From Nonomuraea soli (GTDB taxonomy: Bacteria; Actinomycetota; Actinomycetes; Streptosporangiales; Streptosporangiaceae), in contig NZ_JACDUR010000004.1 in assembly GCF_013761175.1 (NCBI RefSeq), forward strand, positions 186,001-250,000: a stretch of DNA of 64,000 nucleotides. The letters are read 5' to 3'. Below are positions 25,966 to 34,991 of the stretch, piece after piece. The position numbers and the translations under genes were made by a program. The notes under the pieces are model-generated. The model did not search any database and was not told the origin of the DNA. It saw only the letters and a list, made by a program, of their open reading frames with translations. The stretch's first letter is position 1; every line of letters begins with the position of its first letter.

Positions 25966-26796
25966 GTGTCCGACTCCCGCTACACCGATCTCGACCGGCC
26001 GCCGCTGTCGCAGGCGGCGCTGACGCGCGCCCTCATCCGCCCGGGCGGCCTGTGGACCGGCCTGACGGTGGTGGACCGGACCGCTTCGACCAACTCCGAC
26101 CTGATGCAGTCGGCGCGCGGCGGCTCGCCCGAGGGCATGGTGCTCGTCGCGGAGATGCAGTTCGCCGGCAAGGGCAGGCTCGGGCGCACCTGGACCGCTC
26201 CGCCGCGCTCGGGCCTGGCCTTCTCGGTGCTGCTGCGCCCGCGCGTGCCCGCCCAGCGGCAGGGGTGGCTGCCGCTGCTGTTCGGCGTGGCCGCGGCCTC
26301 TGCCGTGCGCAGGCTGGCCGAGCTCGACGTGCGCCTGAAGTGGCCCAACGACCTGCTCGTCGGCGATCGTAAGCTGGCCGGCATCCTGGCGGAGCGCTCC
26401 GACGACGCCGTGATCGTGGGCACGGGACTCAACGTGTCGATGCGCGAGAGCGAGCTGCCCGTGCCGACCGCGACCTCGCTCGGCATCGAGCTGGCCGGGC
26501 GCAAGCTCGACCGCGAGCGCACCTCGGGCCTCGACCGCGAGCCGCTGCTCCGAGAGATCCTGCGCGAGGTCGAGGCCCACTACCGCGAATGGGTGGCGGC
26601 CGAGGGCGACGCCGACCGTTCCGGGCTGCGCGCCGCCTACCAGGCGGTCAGCGCGACGATCGGCCGCGAGATCCGGGTGGAGCTGCCCGGCGAGCGCATG
26701 CTGACCGGCGTGGCCACCGGCGTCGACCGCAACGGCCATCTGGAGGTCGACGACAAGCACACGCTGAGCGCGGGAGACGTCGTCCACGTGCGGTGA
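25966..26796 (+). CDS. birA: Biotin--[acetyl-CoA-carboxylase] ligase
   Basis: A 276-residue biotin protein ligase that activates biotin as biotinyl-AMP and attaches it to carboxylase carrier lysines. GKGRLGRTW is the biotinyl-adenylate loop, KWPNDLLV the catalytic core, and the C-terminal ~50 residues an SH3-like domain. The N-terminal DNA-binding domain of E. coli BirA is absent, so it is a monofunctional ligase. GTG 25966 lies 6 nt after TAAGGT (25954-25959), fitting leaderless transcription. It opens the conserved birA-PH-gtrA-purKE-fadE segment. Confidence 0.94.
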   Translation: MSDSRYTDLDRPPLSQAALTRALIRPGGLWTGLTVVDRTASTNSDLMQSARGGSPEGMVLVAEMQFAGKGRLGRTWTAPPRSGLAFSVLLRPRVPAQRQGWLPLLFGVAAASAVRRLAELDVRLKWPNDLLVGDRKLAGILAERSDDAVIVGTGLNVSMRESELPVPTATSLGIELAGRKLDRERTSGLDREPLLREILREVEAHYREWVAAEGDADRSGLRAAYQAVSATIGREIRVELPGERMLTGVATGVDRNGHLEVDDKHTLSAGDVVHVR

Positions 26797-26828
26797 GGAG
26801 GCTCTGGCCCCAAGCGTGAGCCTCCGTC

Positions 26829-26854
26829 ATGATTGCTCCCGACGGAGCGATCAT
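26829..26854 (+). promoter_or_regulatory. Stable hairpin between birA and the MFS gene
   Basis: Eleven base pairs (one G-U) enclose the tetraloop CGAC: ATGATTGCTCC (26829-26839) pairs with GGAGCGATCAT (26844-26854). It ends 12 nt before the MFS start codon, next to its GGAG site, so it could gate translation or act as the birA terminator; no U-tract follows. Confidence 0.55.
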
Positions 26855-26866
26855 CTGGAGCCCCTC

Positions 26867-28117
26867 ATGGCCACAACCGACCCGTTGGCCCCTTCCGCCC
26901 TCGCCGAGCCCGAGCGCCCGGTCCGCGGAGGGTGGATCGCCGCCTGGACGGCGGCACTGTTCGGCATGTACGCCGCCTACTACGGCATCGCCCAGATCGT
27001 CCTGCCCAAGCAGGCCGACGAGCTGTTCGGCGACAGCGGCAAGGTCCCCCAGATCGCCTGGGCGACCGGCGTCTCGGCGCTCGTCACCGTCGTGGTGGTC
27101 CTGCTCGTGGGCATGCTCTCCGATCGCACGACGGCCGCGCGGGGCAGGCGCCAGGTCTGGGTGCTGGCCGGAGCGGTGGTCGCGGCGCTGGCACTGGCGG
27201 GCCAGGGGCTGGTGACCGGCGCGCTGGCGTTCGTGGCGGTCTGGGGGCTGGCCAACGCCGGCATCTCGGCCATGACCGCCGCGCTCTCGGCGGCGGTGCC
27301 CGACGAGGTCCCGGTCAACCAGCGGGCGTTCGTCTCGGCGTTCATGGGGATCTCGGTCTCCGCCGGGCCGCTCGTAGGCGTCGCGCTGGTGGCGCTGGTC
27401 GTCACCGACGTGCTGCCCGGCTACCTGGCGCTGGCCGGCCTGCTGTTGCTGCTGGCCCTGCCGTACAGCCTCGGGACTCGGGGGACGCGGCTGCACCCGC
27501 ACGAGCGGCCGCGCGCCTCGGCGGGCGACTTCCTCAGGGGGATCGTGGCGCCGCTGCGGCACGCGGACTTCGCCTGGGCCTGGTCGGGGCGCTTCTTCAT
27601 CCAGCTCTCCAACGCGCTGGCCCAGGTGTTCCTCTTCTACTACCTCCAGGATTTCCTGAAATATCCGGACCCGGAGATCGGCACCTTCATCCTCACCGCC
27701 ATCTACGCCGCCGGCGTGTGCGCCGTCGCCGTCCCCGCGGGACGCATCTCCGACCGCACGCTCAAGCGCAAGCGCATGGTCTGGATCGCCTCCGCCCTCC
27801 AGGGCGCCACCGGGTTGATCTTCGGCTTCGTCCCGGTCTTCGAGGCCACCATGGTCGGCGCGCTGCTGCTCGGCATCGGCTACGGCGCCTACGCGGCCGT
27901 GGACCAGGCGCTGATCACCCAGGTGCTGCCCAGGCCGGAGGACCGCGGCAAGGACCTGGGCGTCATCGGCATCGCCAACGTGCTGCCGTACGCCGCCACC
28001 GGACTCATCGGCGGCATCGTCATCGAGGCGTTCGGCTACCCGGCCCTGATGGTGCTGGTCCTGGTCACCGGCCTGATCGCCGCGGCCACCGTGGCGCCGA
28101 TCAAGAGCGTGCGGTGA
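26867..28117 (+). CDS. MFS transporter, 12 TM
   Basis: A 416-residue major facilitator with about 12 hydrophobic helices. LSDRTTAARGRRQVW and, in the second half, RISDRTLKRKRMVW are the two copies of MFS motif A. MYAAYYGIAQIVLPKQ in helix 1 resembles sugar/unknown-substrate MFS proteins of actinobacteria rather than drug pumps. ATG 26867 is preceded by GGAG; an in-frame upstream ATG would start inside a hairpin. The substrate is unknown. It interrupts the otherwise conserved neighbourhood between birA and the PH-domain gene. Confidence 0.88.
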   Translation: MATTDPLAPSALAEPERPVRGGWIAAWTAALFGMYAAYYGIAQIVLPKQADELFGDSGKVPQIAWATGVSALVTVVVVLLVGMLSDRTTAARGRRQVWVLAGAVVAALALAGQGLVTGALAFVAVWGLANAGISAMTAALSAAVPDEVPVNQRAFVSAFMGISVSAGPLVGVALVALVVTDVLPGYLALAGLLLLLALPYSLGTRGTRLHPHERPRASAGDFLRGIVAPLRHADFAWAWSGRFFIQLSNALAQVFLFYYLQDFLKYPDPEIGTFILTAIYAAGVCAVAVPAGRISDRTLKRKRMVWIASALQGATGLIFGFVPVFEATMVGALLLGIGYGAYAAVDQALITQVLPRPEDRGKDLGVIGIANVLPYAATGLIGGIVIEAFGYPALMVLVLVTGLIAAATVAPIKSVR

Positions 28118-28208
28118 TCCTGGCCGGCGGCGGCGCCTCTCGACGACGGCGGCGTTTTCTGTGGCGCACGTCCCCCGAGACTCGGGCCCTGAGCAGTACA
28201 TTTCACCC

Positions 28209-28724
28209 ATGACACTCCCCGACCATCACTTGACCCAGGGCGAGCGGCGCATCCGTGCGTTCCACCCGCACTGGAAGCGGCTCGTGGGGCCGTTCCTCGC
28301 GCTGATCCTCATCGCGCTCGCGGCGGGCGCCGGTCTGTACTTCATCCCGGGCGACTGGGAGTACTCCACCTACGCGCGCATCGCCGTCGGCGTGATCGCG
28401 CTCCTCCTCCTGACGGTCTGGTCGTTCGTGCCGTACCTGCAGTGGAAGAACACCGGCTACGTGCTCACCACACACCGCTTCACGATCAGCACCGGCGTGC
28501 TCAACAAGTCGACGGACGAGATCCCGATGACGAAGGTGAACACGGTCAGCTCCGACCAGACCTTCTTCGAGCGCATCCTCGGCTGCGGCACCCTGACCGT
28601 GGAGTCGGCGGGGGAGAAGGGCCAGATGCTGCTCAAGGACATCCCCGAGATCCAGGACGTGCGCGCCGAGCTGTTCCGGCTGGTTGAAGACGCCTCAGAC
28701 GGTGATATCTCCCAGCATGACTAG
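28209..28724 (+). CDS. PH-domain (bPH2) membrane protein
   Basis: A 171-residue protein with two N-terminal transmembrane helices (residues ~27-75) followed by a bacterial PH domain, recognisable from NTGYVLTTHRFTISTGVLN and EIPMTKVNTVSSDQT. Function is unknown; the equivalent sits beside birA in mycobacteria (Rv3278c-like). ATG 28209 lies 6 nt after TACATT, fitting a leaderless start. Its last 8 bp overlap the start of the adenylate cyclase, indicating co-transcription. Confidence 0.85.
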   Translation: MTLPDHHLTQGERRIRAFHPHWKRLVGPFLALILIALAAGAGLYFIPGDWEYSTYARIAVGVIALLLLTVWSFVPYLQWKNTGYVLTTHRFTISTGVLNKSTDEIPMTKVNTVSSDQTFFERILGCGTLTVESAGEKGQMLLKDIPEIQDVRAELFRLVEDASDGDISQHD

Positions 28725-29655
28725 GCCGACGGCCGAGGAGATCGAGCGGCTGTTCGTCGGCCCCGGCGCCAGCTACACCCGGCTGCAGGTCGCGCAGGCG
28801 GCCGGGGTCTCCTCGGCGCTGGCCGAGCGGCTGTGGCGAGCCCTCGGCTTCGCCAGCCCGACCGACGACGAGGTCGTCTTCACGGAAGCCGACGTGGCCA
28901 CCCTGCGCAGGGTGCGGACCATGCTCGACACCGGCCTGCTCGACGAGGCGACCTCCATCCGCATGGCCCGTGCCCTGGGCCAGACCACCGCCAGGCTGGC
29001 CCAGTGGCAGGCGGAGATCATGATCGGCGCCCTGCTCCCCGCCGACCCCTCCGACGCCGACCTCGAACGGGTCCTGCTGGCGGCGGAGAAACTGCTGCCC
29101 GACTTCGAGCAGGTGCTCGTCCACGTCTGGCGGGCCCAGCTGGCCGCCGCGGGGACCAGGCTGCTGACGATGGCGGACCTGACCGACGAGACCGTGCCCA
29201 CCCGGGCCACCCTCGCCGTCGGCTTCGCCGACCTGGTCTCCTTCACCCGTCGCTCTCGCGAGCTGGGCGAGGACGAACTGGCCGAGCTCGTCGAGGGCTT
29301 CGAGTCGCGGGCCGCCGACGTGATCGCCGCCCACGGCGCCCGGCTCGTCAAGACCCTCGGCGACGAGGTGCTGTTCACCGCCGCCGACCCCGAGCAGGCG
29401 GCACGCGTCGCGATGGAGCTCGTCGGCGACGACATGCGGATCGGCCTGGCCTACGGGCCCGTCCTTCCGATGCTCGGCGACGTCTTCGGCACCACGGTCA
29501 ACCTCGCCTCCCGCCTGACCACGCTGGCGCGGCCGGGCACCATCCTGCTCGACTCCGCCCTCGCCGAGGCTCTCACCGGCTTTCGGCTGGTCAGGCTCCG
29601 ACGCCGGGCGCTGCGCGGGCTGGGATTGGTCCAGCCTTTCGTCTTGCGGCGATGA
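28717..29655 (+). CDS. Class III adenylate cyclase with regulatory N-domain (Rv1264-like)
   Basis: A 312-residue soluble cyclase making cAMP. Residues ~1-150 form the helical regulatory domain seen in pH-responsive mycobacterial Rv1264; residues ~165-310 are the catalytic domain. Catalytic residues are visible: Asp in GFADLVSFT, Lys and Asp in KTLGDEVLF, Asp in LGDVFG, and Asn/Arg in NLASR, so a homodimer should be active. It is translationally coupled to the PH-domain gene (8-bp overlap, ATG 28717). A TTG at 28684 is a weaker alternative start. Confidence 0.88.
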   Translation: MTRPTAEEIERLFVGPGASYTRLQVAQAAGVSSALAERLWRALGFASPTDDEVVFTEADVATLRRVRTMLDTGLLDEATSIRMARALGQTTARLAQWQAEIMIGALLPADPSDADLERVLLAAEKLLPDFEQVLVHVWRAQLAAAGTRLLTMADLTDETVPTRATLAVGFADLVSFTRRSRELGEDELAELVEGFESRAADVIAAHGARLVKTLGDEVLFTAADPEQAARVAMELVGDDMRIGLAYGPVLPMLGDVFGTTVNLASRLTTLARPGTILLDSALAEALTGFRLVRLRRRALRGLGLVQPFVLRR

Positions 29656-29670
29656 CCCCGGTGATCCACG

Positions 29671-30765
29671 ATGGCTGGCATGCCGTACGAAGTTCAAGGC
29701 GTCATCGCGCGTGGCAAGGGTGAGGCAGTATCCGTCGAGACCGTCCTGATCCCCGATCCCGGGCCAGGCGAAGCGGTCGTGAACATCAAGGCGTGCGGCG
29801 TGTGCCACACGGACCTGCACTACCGCGAAGGCGGTATCAACGACGACTTCCCGTTCCTGCTCGGCCATGAGGCGGCCGGCGTGGTCGAGGCGGTCGGTCC
29901 CGGCGTCACCGGGCTGGAGCCCGGCGACTACGTGATCCTGAACTGGCGGGCCGTGTGCGGCCAGTGCCGTGCCTGCCTGCGCGGGCGGCCCTGGTACTGC
30001 TTCGCCACGCACAACGCCGCGCAGAAGATGACCCTGATCGACGGCACGGAGCTCAGCCCGGCCCTCGGGATCGGCGCGTTCGCCGAGAAGACCCTCGTCG
30101 CCGCCGGGCAGTGCACCCGCGTGCAGGTCGAGGCGCCCGCCGAGGTCGCCGGCCTGCTGGGGTGCGGCGTGATGGCGGGCATCGGCGCGGCCATCAACAC
30201 CGGGGGAGTGACCCGCGGCGACACCGTCGCGGTCATCGGCTGCGGCGGCGTCGGCGACGCGGCGATCCTCGGCTCGTCGCTGGCCGGCGCCTCGAAGATC
30301 ATCGCGGTCGACGTGGACGACAGGAAACTGGAGTGGGCGCGCGGCTTCGGCGCCACCCACACGGTCAACTCCCGCTCGGCCGACCCGGTCGAGGCGATCC
30401 GCGAGCTCACCGGGGGCTTCGGCGCCGACGTCGTCATCGAGGCGGTCGGCAGGGTCGAGACCTACAAGCAGGCCTTCTACGCCCGCGACCTGGCGGGGAC
30501 CGTGGTCCTGGTCGGCGTCCCGACGCCGGAGATGACGCTGGACCTGCCACTGCTCGACGTCTTCGGCCGCGGAGGCTCGCTGAAGTCGTCGTGGTACGGC
30601 GACTGCCTGCCCTCGCGTGACTTCCCGATGCTCATCGACCTGTTCCTGCAGAACCGCCTGCCACTCGACAAGTTCGTCTCCGAGACGATCGCGCTCGACT
30701 CGGTCGAGGAGGCGTTCGCCAAGATGCACCGCGGCGAGGTCCTGCGCTCGGTGGTGCTGCTTTGA
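29671..30765 (+). CDS. mscR: S-(hydroxymethyl)mycothiol dehydrogenase
   Basis: A 364-residue zinc-dependent class III alcohol dehydrogenase that oxidises the formaldehyde-mycothiol adduct (and S-nitrosomycothiol) with NAD. CGVCHTDLHYREGGIND binds the catalytic zinc; CGQCRACLRGRPWYC holds the structural zinc; GCGGVGDAAILG is the Rossmann motif. Its presence implies mycothiol, an actinobacterial thiol. ATG 29671 and ATG 29680 are both possible starts. The stop overlaps the next start (TTGA), coupling it to a hydrolase that probably acts in the same detoxification. Confidence 0.93.
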   Translation: MAGMPYEVQGVIARGKGEAVSVETVLIPDPGPGEAVVNIKACGVCHTDLHYREGGINDDFPFLLGHEAAGVVEAVGPGVTGLEPGDYVILNWRAVCGQCRACLRGRPWYCFATHNAAQKMTLIDGTELSPALGIGAFAEKTLVAAGQCTRVQVEAPAEVAGLLGCGVMAGIGAAINTGGVTRGDTVAVIGCGGVGDAAILGSSLAGASKIIAVDVDDRKLEWARGFGATHTVNSRSADPVEAIRELTGGFGADVVIEAVGRVETYKQAFYARDLAGTVVLVGVPTPEMTLDLPLLDVFGRGGSLKSSWYGDCLPSRDFPMLIDLFLQNRLPLDKFVSETIALDSVEEAFAKMHRGEVLRSVVLL

Positions 30766-31364
30766 TCGACCGCGTCATCACTTCGGGGACCTTCTCGCTC
30801 GACGGCGGCACCTGGGAGGTCGACAACAACGTCTGGCTCGTCGGCGACGGGCGCGAGGTGATCGTCATCGACGCCGCCCACTCGGCCGAGGCCATCGCCG
30901 AGCGGGTGGGTGACCGCACCGTGCGGGCGATCGTGTGCACGCACGCGCACAACGACCACATCAACGCCGCCGCCGAGCTGGCCCGCCTGACCGGCGCCCC
31001 GATCCGGCTGCACCCGGCCGACCAGGTGCTGTGGGAGATGGAGTACGGCTCGGCGGTGCCGTACGACGACCTCGGCGACGGCGAGACGCTCAAGGCCGGC
31101 GGCGTCGCCCTGACGGTGCTGCACACCCCGGGCCACTCGCCGGGGGCGGTCTGCCTGTACGCGCCGGAGCTCGGCGCGGTCTTCACCGGCGACACGCTCT
31201 TCCAGGGCGGGCCGGGCGCGACGGGCCGGTCGTACTCCTCGCGGGAGACCATCGTGGAGTCGATCAGGACGAGGTTGCTGACCCTGCCCGCCTCGACGGT
31301 GGTGCACACCGGACACGGGGATTCGACCACGATCGGCGCCGAGGTACCCAACGTGGCGGACTGA
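30762..31364 (+). CDS. Metallo-beta-lactamase-fold hydrolase
   Basis: A 200-residue glyoxalase-II-like hydrolase. THAHNDHINAA is the dinuclear-metal motif; HTPGHSPGAVC, TGDTLF and the final HTGHGDSTTI provide the remaining ligands. Adjacent to mscR, it probably hydrolyses the S-formyl-mycothiol product or a related thioester; this is inferred from context. The TTG start at 30762 overlaps the mscR stop by four bases. Confidence 0.88.
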   Translation: MIDRVITSGTFSLDGGTWEVDNNVWLVGDGREVIVIDAAHSAEAIAERVGDRTVRAIVCTHAHNDHINAAAELARLTGAPIRLHPADQVLWEMEYGSAVPYDDLGDGETLKAGGVALTVLHTPGHSPGAVCLYAPELGAVFTGDTLFQGGPGATGRSYSSRETIVESIRTRLLTLPASTVVHTGHGDSTTIGAEVPNVAD

Positions 31365-31425
31365 ACACGTTACGCCACGGGGGAATGTCCTCTCCTGGGA
31401 GGTTTGTGCCTGTGTCGTCCCTCAC

Positions 31426-31473
31426 ATAGGCAAGCCTTACCAATGTGAGGTACCTTAGGAGAGCCTTACCTAT
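31426..31473 (+). promoter_or_regulatory. Two IdeR/DtxR-type iron boxes upstream of bfd-bfr
   Basis: Box 1 (31426-31444) reads ATAGGCAAGCCTTACCAAT and box 2 (31455-31473) TTAGGAGAGCCTTACCTAT. Against the consensus TTAGGTTAGGCTAACCTAA they match about 12 and 14 of 19 bases. Centres are 29 bp apart and 40-60 bp upstream of bfd. Both carry AGCCTTACC. An additional TCACAT/ATGTGA dyad (31422-31427, 31443-31448) surrounds box 1. Confidence 0.7.
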
Positions 31474-31493
31474 GGATCGAGAGGGCTTCCTCC

Positions 31494-31727
31494 GTGGCGT
31501 ACATCTGTGTCTGTCGTGCAGTGACCGAAGGTGAGGTCCACGACTGCATCGCCGCAGGTGCGAAGTCCGCCAAGCAGATCCGCGACACCACCGGCGCCGG
31601 GGGCGACTGTGCCTCTTGCGTCAGGAAGATCTGTGCGATGCTGAAGCGGTCTGAAGACGTTGTTCCGATCGCACAGCACAAGGAGCCCGTTGATGCAGGG
31701 CGACAAGCAGATTATCGAGCTGCTTAA
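31494..31727 (+). CDS. bfd: Bacterioferritin-associated ferredoxin
   Basis: A 77-residue [2Fe-2S] protein. Cysteines 5, 7, 39 and 42 (CVC and CASC) are the cluster ligands of Bfd, which docks on bacterioferritin and supplies electrons to release stored iron. The GTG start lies at 31494. The 3' part overlaps the start of bfr by 35 bp in another frame, so the C-terminal tail beyond ~residue 66 is dispensable-looking. Two IdeR-like boxes upstream predict control by iron. Confidence 0.9.
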   Translation: MAYICVCRAVTEGEVHDCIAAGAKSAKQIRDTTGAGGDCASCVRKICAMLKRSEDVVPIAQHKEPVDAGRQADYRAA

Positions 31728-32175
31728 CGAACAGCTCACCGCGGAACTGACCGCGATCAACCAGTACTTCCTGCATGCCAAGATGCAGGAGAACTGGGGC
31801 TACACCAAGCTCGCGAAGCACACCCGTGAAGAGTCGATCGACGAGATGCGTCACGCCGAGCGTCTCACCGACCGCATTCTCTTCCTTGAGGGCCTGCCGA
31901 ACTACCAGCGGCTGGGCACGCTTCACATCGGGCAGACCGTCGAGGAGCAGCTCAAGGCCGATCTTGAGGTCGAGCTGAGCGTGGTGGCACGGCTCAAGCC
32001 GGGCATCCAGTTGATGCGCGAGAAGGGCGACACCACCTCGGCGCGCCTGTTCGAGGACATCCTTGAGGACGAAGAGCACCACATCGACTACCTCGAGACC
32101 GAACTGTCGCTCATCCAGAGCCTCGGCGAGCAGCTCTACCTGGCGCGTTATGCCGAGCCTCCCTCGGCTGACTGA
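31693..32175 (+). CDS. bfr: Bacterioferritin
   Basis: A 160-residue bacterioferritin subunit that assembles into a 24-mer iron store. Ferroxidase ligands Glu18, Glu51 and His54 and the haem ligand Met52 (IDEMRHAERL) are in place, as is DEEHHIDYLE near 126-135. ATG 31693 has AAGGAG 7 nt upstream, inside the end of bfd. Having bfd and bfr in one operon under putative IdeR boxes couples iron storage to release. A strong terminator follows. Confidence 0.95.
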   Translation: MQGDKQIIELLNEQLTAELTAINQYFLHAKMQENWGYTKLAKHTREESIDEMRHAERLTDRILFLEGLPNYQRLGTLHIGQTVEEQLKADLEVELSVVARLKPGIQLMREKGDTTSARLFEDILEDEEHHIDYLETELSLIQSLGEQLYLARYAEPPSAD

Positions 32176-32187
32176 TCTTGTCATTGC

Positions 32188-32227
32188 GCGACACGCCCGC
32201 CGAGAGAACAACCGGCGGGCGTGTCGC
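32188..32227 (+). terminator. Strong terminator after bfr
   Basis: GCGACACGCCCGCC (32188-32201) pairs perfectly over 14 bp with GGCGGGCGTGTCGC (32214-32227) around a 12-nt loop, followed by ATTTGT. It is the clearest intrinsic terminator in the window. Confidence 0.85.
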
Positions 32228-32312
32228 ATTTGTGCAACGGCCGGTTTTCCTTAAGGGCTGGGAGTTCGCGGTTATTTAACCCCGACTAACCGACATTTAT
32301 CTGCGTTTGCCC

Positions 32313-32342
32313 AGGTCAATGGATAGGTCAACGACAAGTCAA
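32313..32342 (+). promoter_or_regulatory. Direct-repeat box upstream of the response regulator
   Basis: AGGTCAA (32313-32319), AGGTCAA (32325-32331) and AAGTCAA (32336-32342) recur at 12- and 11-bp steps, the one-turn spacing of OmpR/PhoP-type operators. A further repeat ACGATCGCTT occurs at 32364 and 32382, the second overlapping the start-proximal -10. Autoregulation is likely. Confidence 0.55.
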
Positions 32343-32392
32343 ACCGTGCGCTGTAGCCGGGAAACGATCGCTTAAGGTCCTACGATCGCTTC

Positions 32393-33061
<669 letters not shown>

Positions 33062-33064
33062 GCG

Positions 33065-34336
33065 ATGCGGCGTCGCCTGCTCTCCTCCACGCTGGTCGTC
33101 GCGGTCATCGCGGTGTTGCTGCTCGGGGTGCCGCTCGGCATCGTCGTCAGCCGCCTGATCGTGGACGAGGCCGCCGCGGAGCTGCAAGGAGAGGCCAACC
33201 GCCTGGTACAGGAGGTCGGCTACGCGCAGATCCAGGATGCCCCGATCGACCCAGAGCAGATCGAGCAGAACTACCCGGACCGCTACATCCAGATCTACAC
33301 CACCGGCAATCCCCCCAAAGCCCTGATCGTCGGCACCGAGGTGTCGTCCGATCAGGCCATGTGGGAGGACGCCAAGTCCGACGACGGCATCTACGTCCGC
33401 GTGACCAGAGACCGGGGTGAGGTCGAGGCGGACGTTCGTGCTCGCCTCCTGCTCATCGTGGCCCTGGCCGCCGCGGCCCTGGCCGTGGCGGTAGGGCTGG
33501 CCATCGTGCAGTCGCGGCGGCTCACCCTGCCCCTGCAGGACCTGGCCAAGATCGCCGAGCGGCTGGGTTCGGGTGACGCACGGCCCAGCAAACACCGCTA
33601 CGGCATCGCCGAGCTCGACCGGGTGGCCGAAGTGCTCGACCGCAGCGCCTCGCGGATCTCCGACCTGCTCACCCGCGAACGCGAGTTCGCCACCGACGCC
33701 TCCCACCAGCTGCGCACCCCGCTCACGGGGCTGACCATGCGGCTGGAGGAGATCGTGGCCGCCTCCGACCAGCCCGTCATCGTGCGCGAGGAGGGCGAAG
33801 CCGCGATCGTGCAGGCCGAACGGCTCACCGCGGTCATCGACGAGCTCCTGGCCGCCGCCCGGCGGCAGCGTCACGCCCAGGCCGAGCCGATGTCGGTCGA
33901 CGAGATCCTCATCCAGCAGATCACCGAGTGGGAACCCGCCTTCCGCCGCGCCGGGCGCGGGCTGCTGCTCGAAGGCTCGCGCGGCCTGCGGGCCCTGGCC
34001 ACGGAAGGCGGCTTCGGCCAGGTCGTGGCGACGTTGCTGGAGAACTCCCTGCGCCACGGCGGAGGAGTGGTCACGGTCACCACCAACCTCAGCGACAACT
34101 ACGTCGTGATCGAGGTCGCCGACCAGGGCTCGGGCATCCCCGACGAGCTGGCGCCGAAGGTCTTCGAGCGCAACGTGAGCGGTGGAGGCGGAACCGGGCT
34201 CGGACTCACCCTGGCACGAGCCCTGGCCGCCGCCGACGGCGGGCGCCTGGAGTTGATACGGCGCAAGCCTGCGGTGTTCGCGTTGTTCCTGCGCCCGGCG
34301 AACGAGCGCAACCGGGTGGTTACCGGTCCTGCTTGA
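33065..34336 (+). CDS. Sensor histidine kinase
   Basis: A 423-residue membrane kinase. Two transmembrane helices (~8-30 and ~128-148) flank an extracytoplasmic sensor of about 95 residues; a HAMP linker follows; the phospho-acceptor is His214 in DASHQLRTPL; the ATPase domain has LLENSLRHGG (N box), DQGSGIP (G1) and GGGGTGLGL (G2). It forms an operon with the response regulator. Its stop overlaps the end of the convergent gtrA-like gene by 17 bp. Confidence 0.92.
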   Translation: MRRRLLSSTLVVAVIAVLLLGVPLGIVVSRLIVDEAAAELQGEANRLVQEVGYAQIQDAPIDPEQIEQNYPDRYIQIYTTGNPPKALIVGTEVSSDQAMWEDAKSDDGIYVRVTRDRGEVEADVRARLLLIVALAAAALAVAVGLAIVQSRRLTLPLQDLAKIAERLGSGDARPSKHRYGIAELDRVAEVLDRSASRISDLLTREREFATDASHQLRTPLTGLTMRLEEIVAASDQPVIVREEGEAAIVQAERLTAVIDELLAAARRQRHAQAEPMSVDEILIQQITEWEPAFRRAGRGLLLEGSRGLRALATEGGFGQVVATLLENSLRHGGGVVTVTTNLSDNYVVIEVADQGSGIPDELAPKVFERNVSGGGGTGLGLTLARALAAADGGRLELIRRKPAVFALFLRPANERNRVVTGPA

Positions 34337-34799
34337 CGCCGGGCAGCTCGGCGGGGATCTGCTCGGTGGCCTCCAGGAAGACCCAGCGCCGGTAGGACCA
34401 GAAGCGGAACAGCGTGCCGAAGCCGGTGCCCACCAGGGAGGCGATGTTGTTGGCCAGCAGGCTGTTGTAGCCGAGCGTGTATTTGCTGAAGCCGAGGCAG
34501 AGGACTTCGATCAGCAGGCCGATGCCGTTGAGCATGAAGAAGAGCAGGTATTCGCGCCCCAGGCCGTTCTGCTCGCGGTTGCGGTAGGTCCAGTAGCGGT
34601 TGCCGAAGTAGGCGAAGGTGGTGGCTACCACGGTGGCGATGACCGCCGCGGTCACGGTGCCTTCTGTGCCCCACCACAACCACAGGAGGTTGCGGACTCC
34701 GTAGTTGATCACGAAGGCGACGAGGCCGATCGTGCCGAACTTGGCCAGTTCGAGGACCATGCCGCGGATCCGCTGGTAGGCGCGTCTGAGAAGCTGCAC
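34320..34799 (-). CDS. GtrA-family membrane protein
   Basis: A 159-residue protein with four hydrophobic helices. FGTIGLVAFVINYGVRNLLW and VATTFAYFGNRYWTYR are the typical GtrA motifs. GtrA proteins are thought to move polyprenyl-phosphate-linked sugars across the membrane for cell-wall glycosylation. A homologue lies beside purK in mycobacteria (Rv3277-like). The GTG start at 34799 has AGGAG only 2 nt upstream, so the exact start is uncertain. Confidence 0.85.
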   Translation of the reverse strand: MQLLRRAYQRIRGMVLELAKFGTIGLVAFVINYGVRNLLWLWWGTEGTVTAAVIATVVATTFAYFGNRYWTYRNREQNGLGREYLLFFMLNGIGLLIEVLCLGFSKYTLGYNSLLANNIASLVGTGFGTLFRFWSYRRWVFLEATEQIPAELPGVKQDR

Positions 34800-34991
34800 G
34801 TCTCCTGCACGATCCTTTCCTGGTCAACCCGACACGACCTTCCCAGACTACCGGCGCCCGTGTGAGGTCGGGGTCGGGGAGGTTTCATCACCTTCGCACA
34901 AAGTGCGCTCCCCTAAATATCGGTCTATGAACGGAAATGTCGTAGGCGTCCCGTTACGCTGGCGTGGCCGATCGAGCTCCGGGAGCCCCTC

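Noticed and set aside
23799..26372. 857-codon forward frame opposite the molybdopterin oxidoreductase
   Set aside because: Shadow; composition rich in His/Gly/Ala/Arg and no motif.
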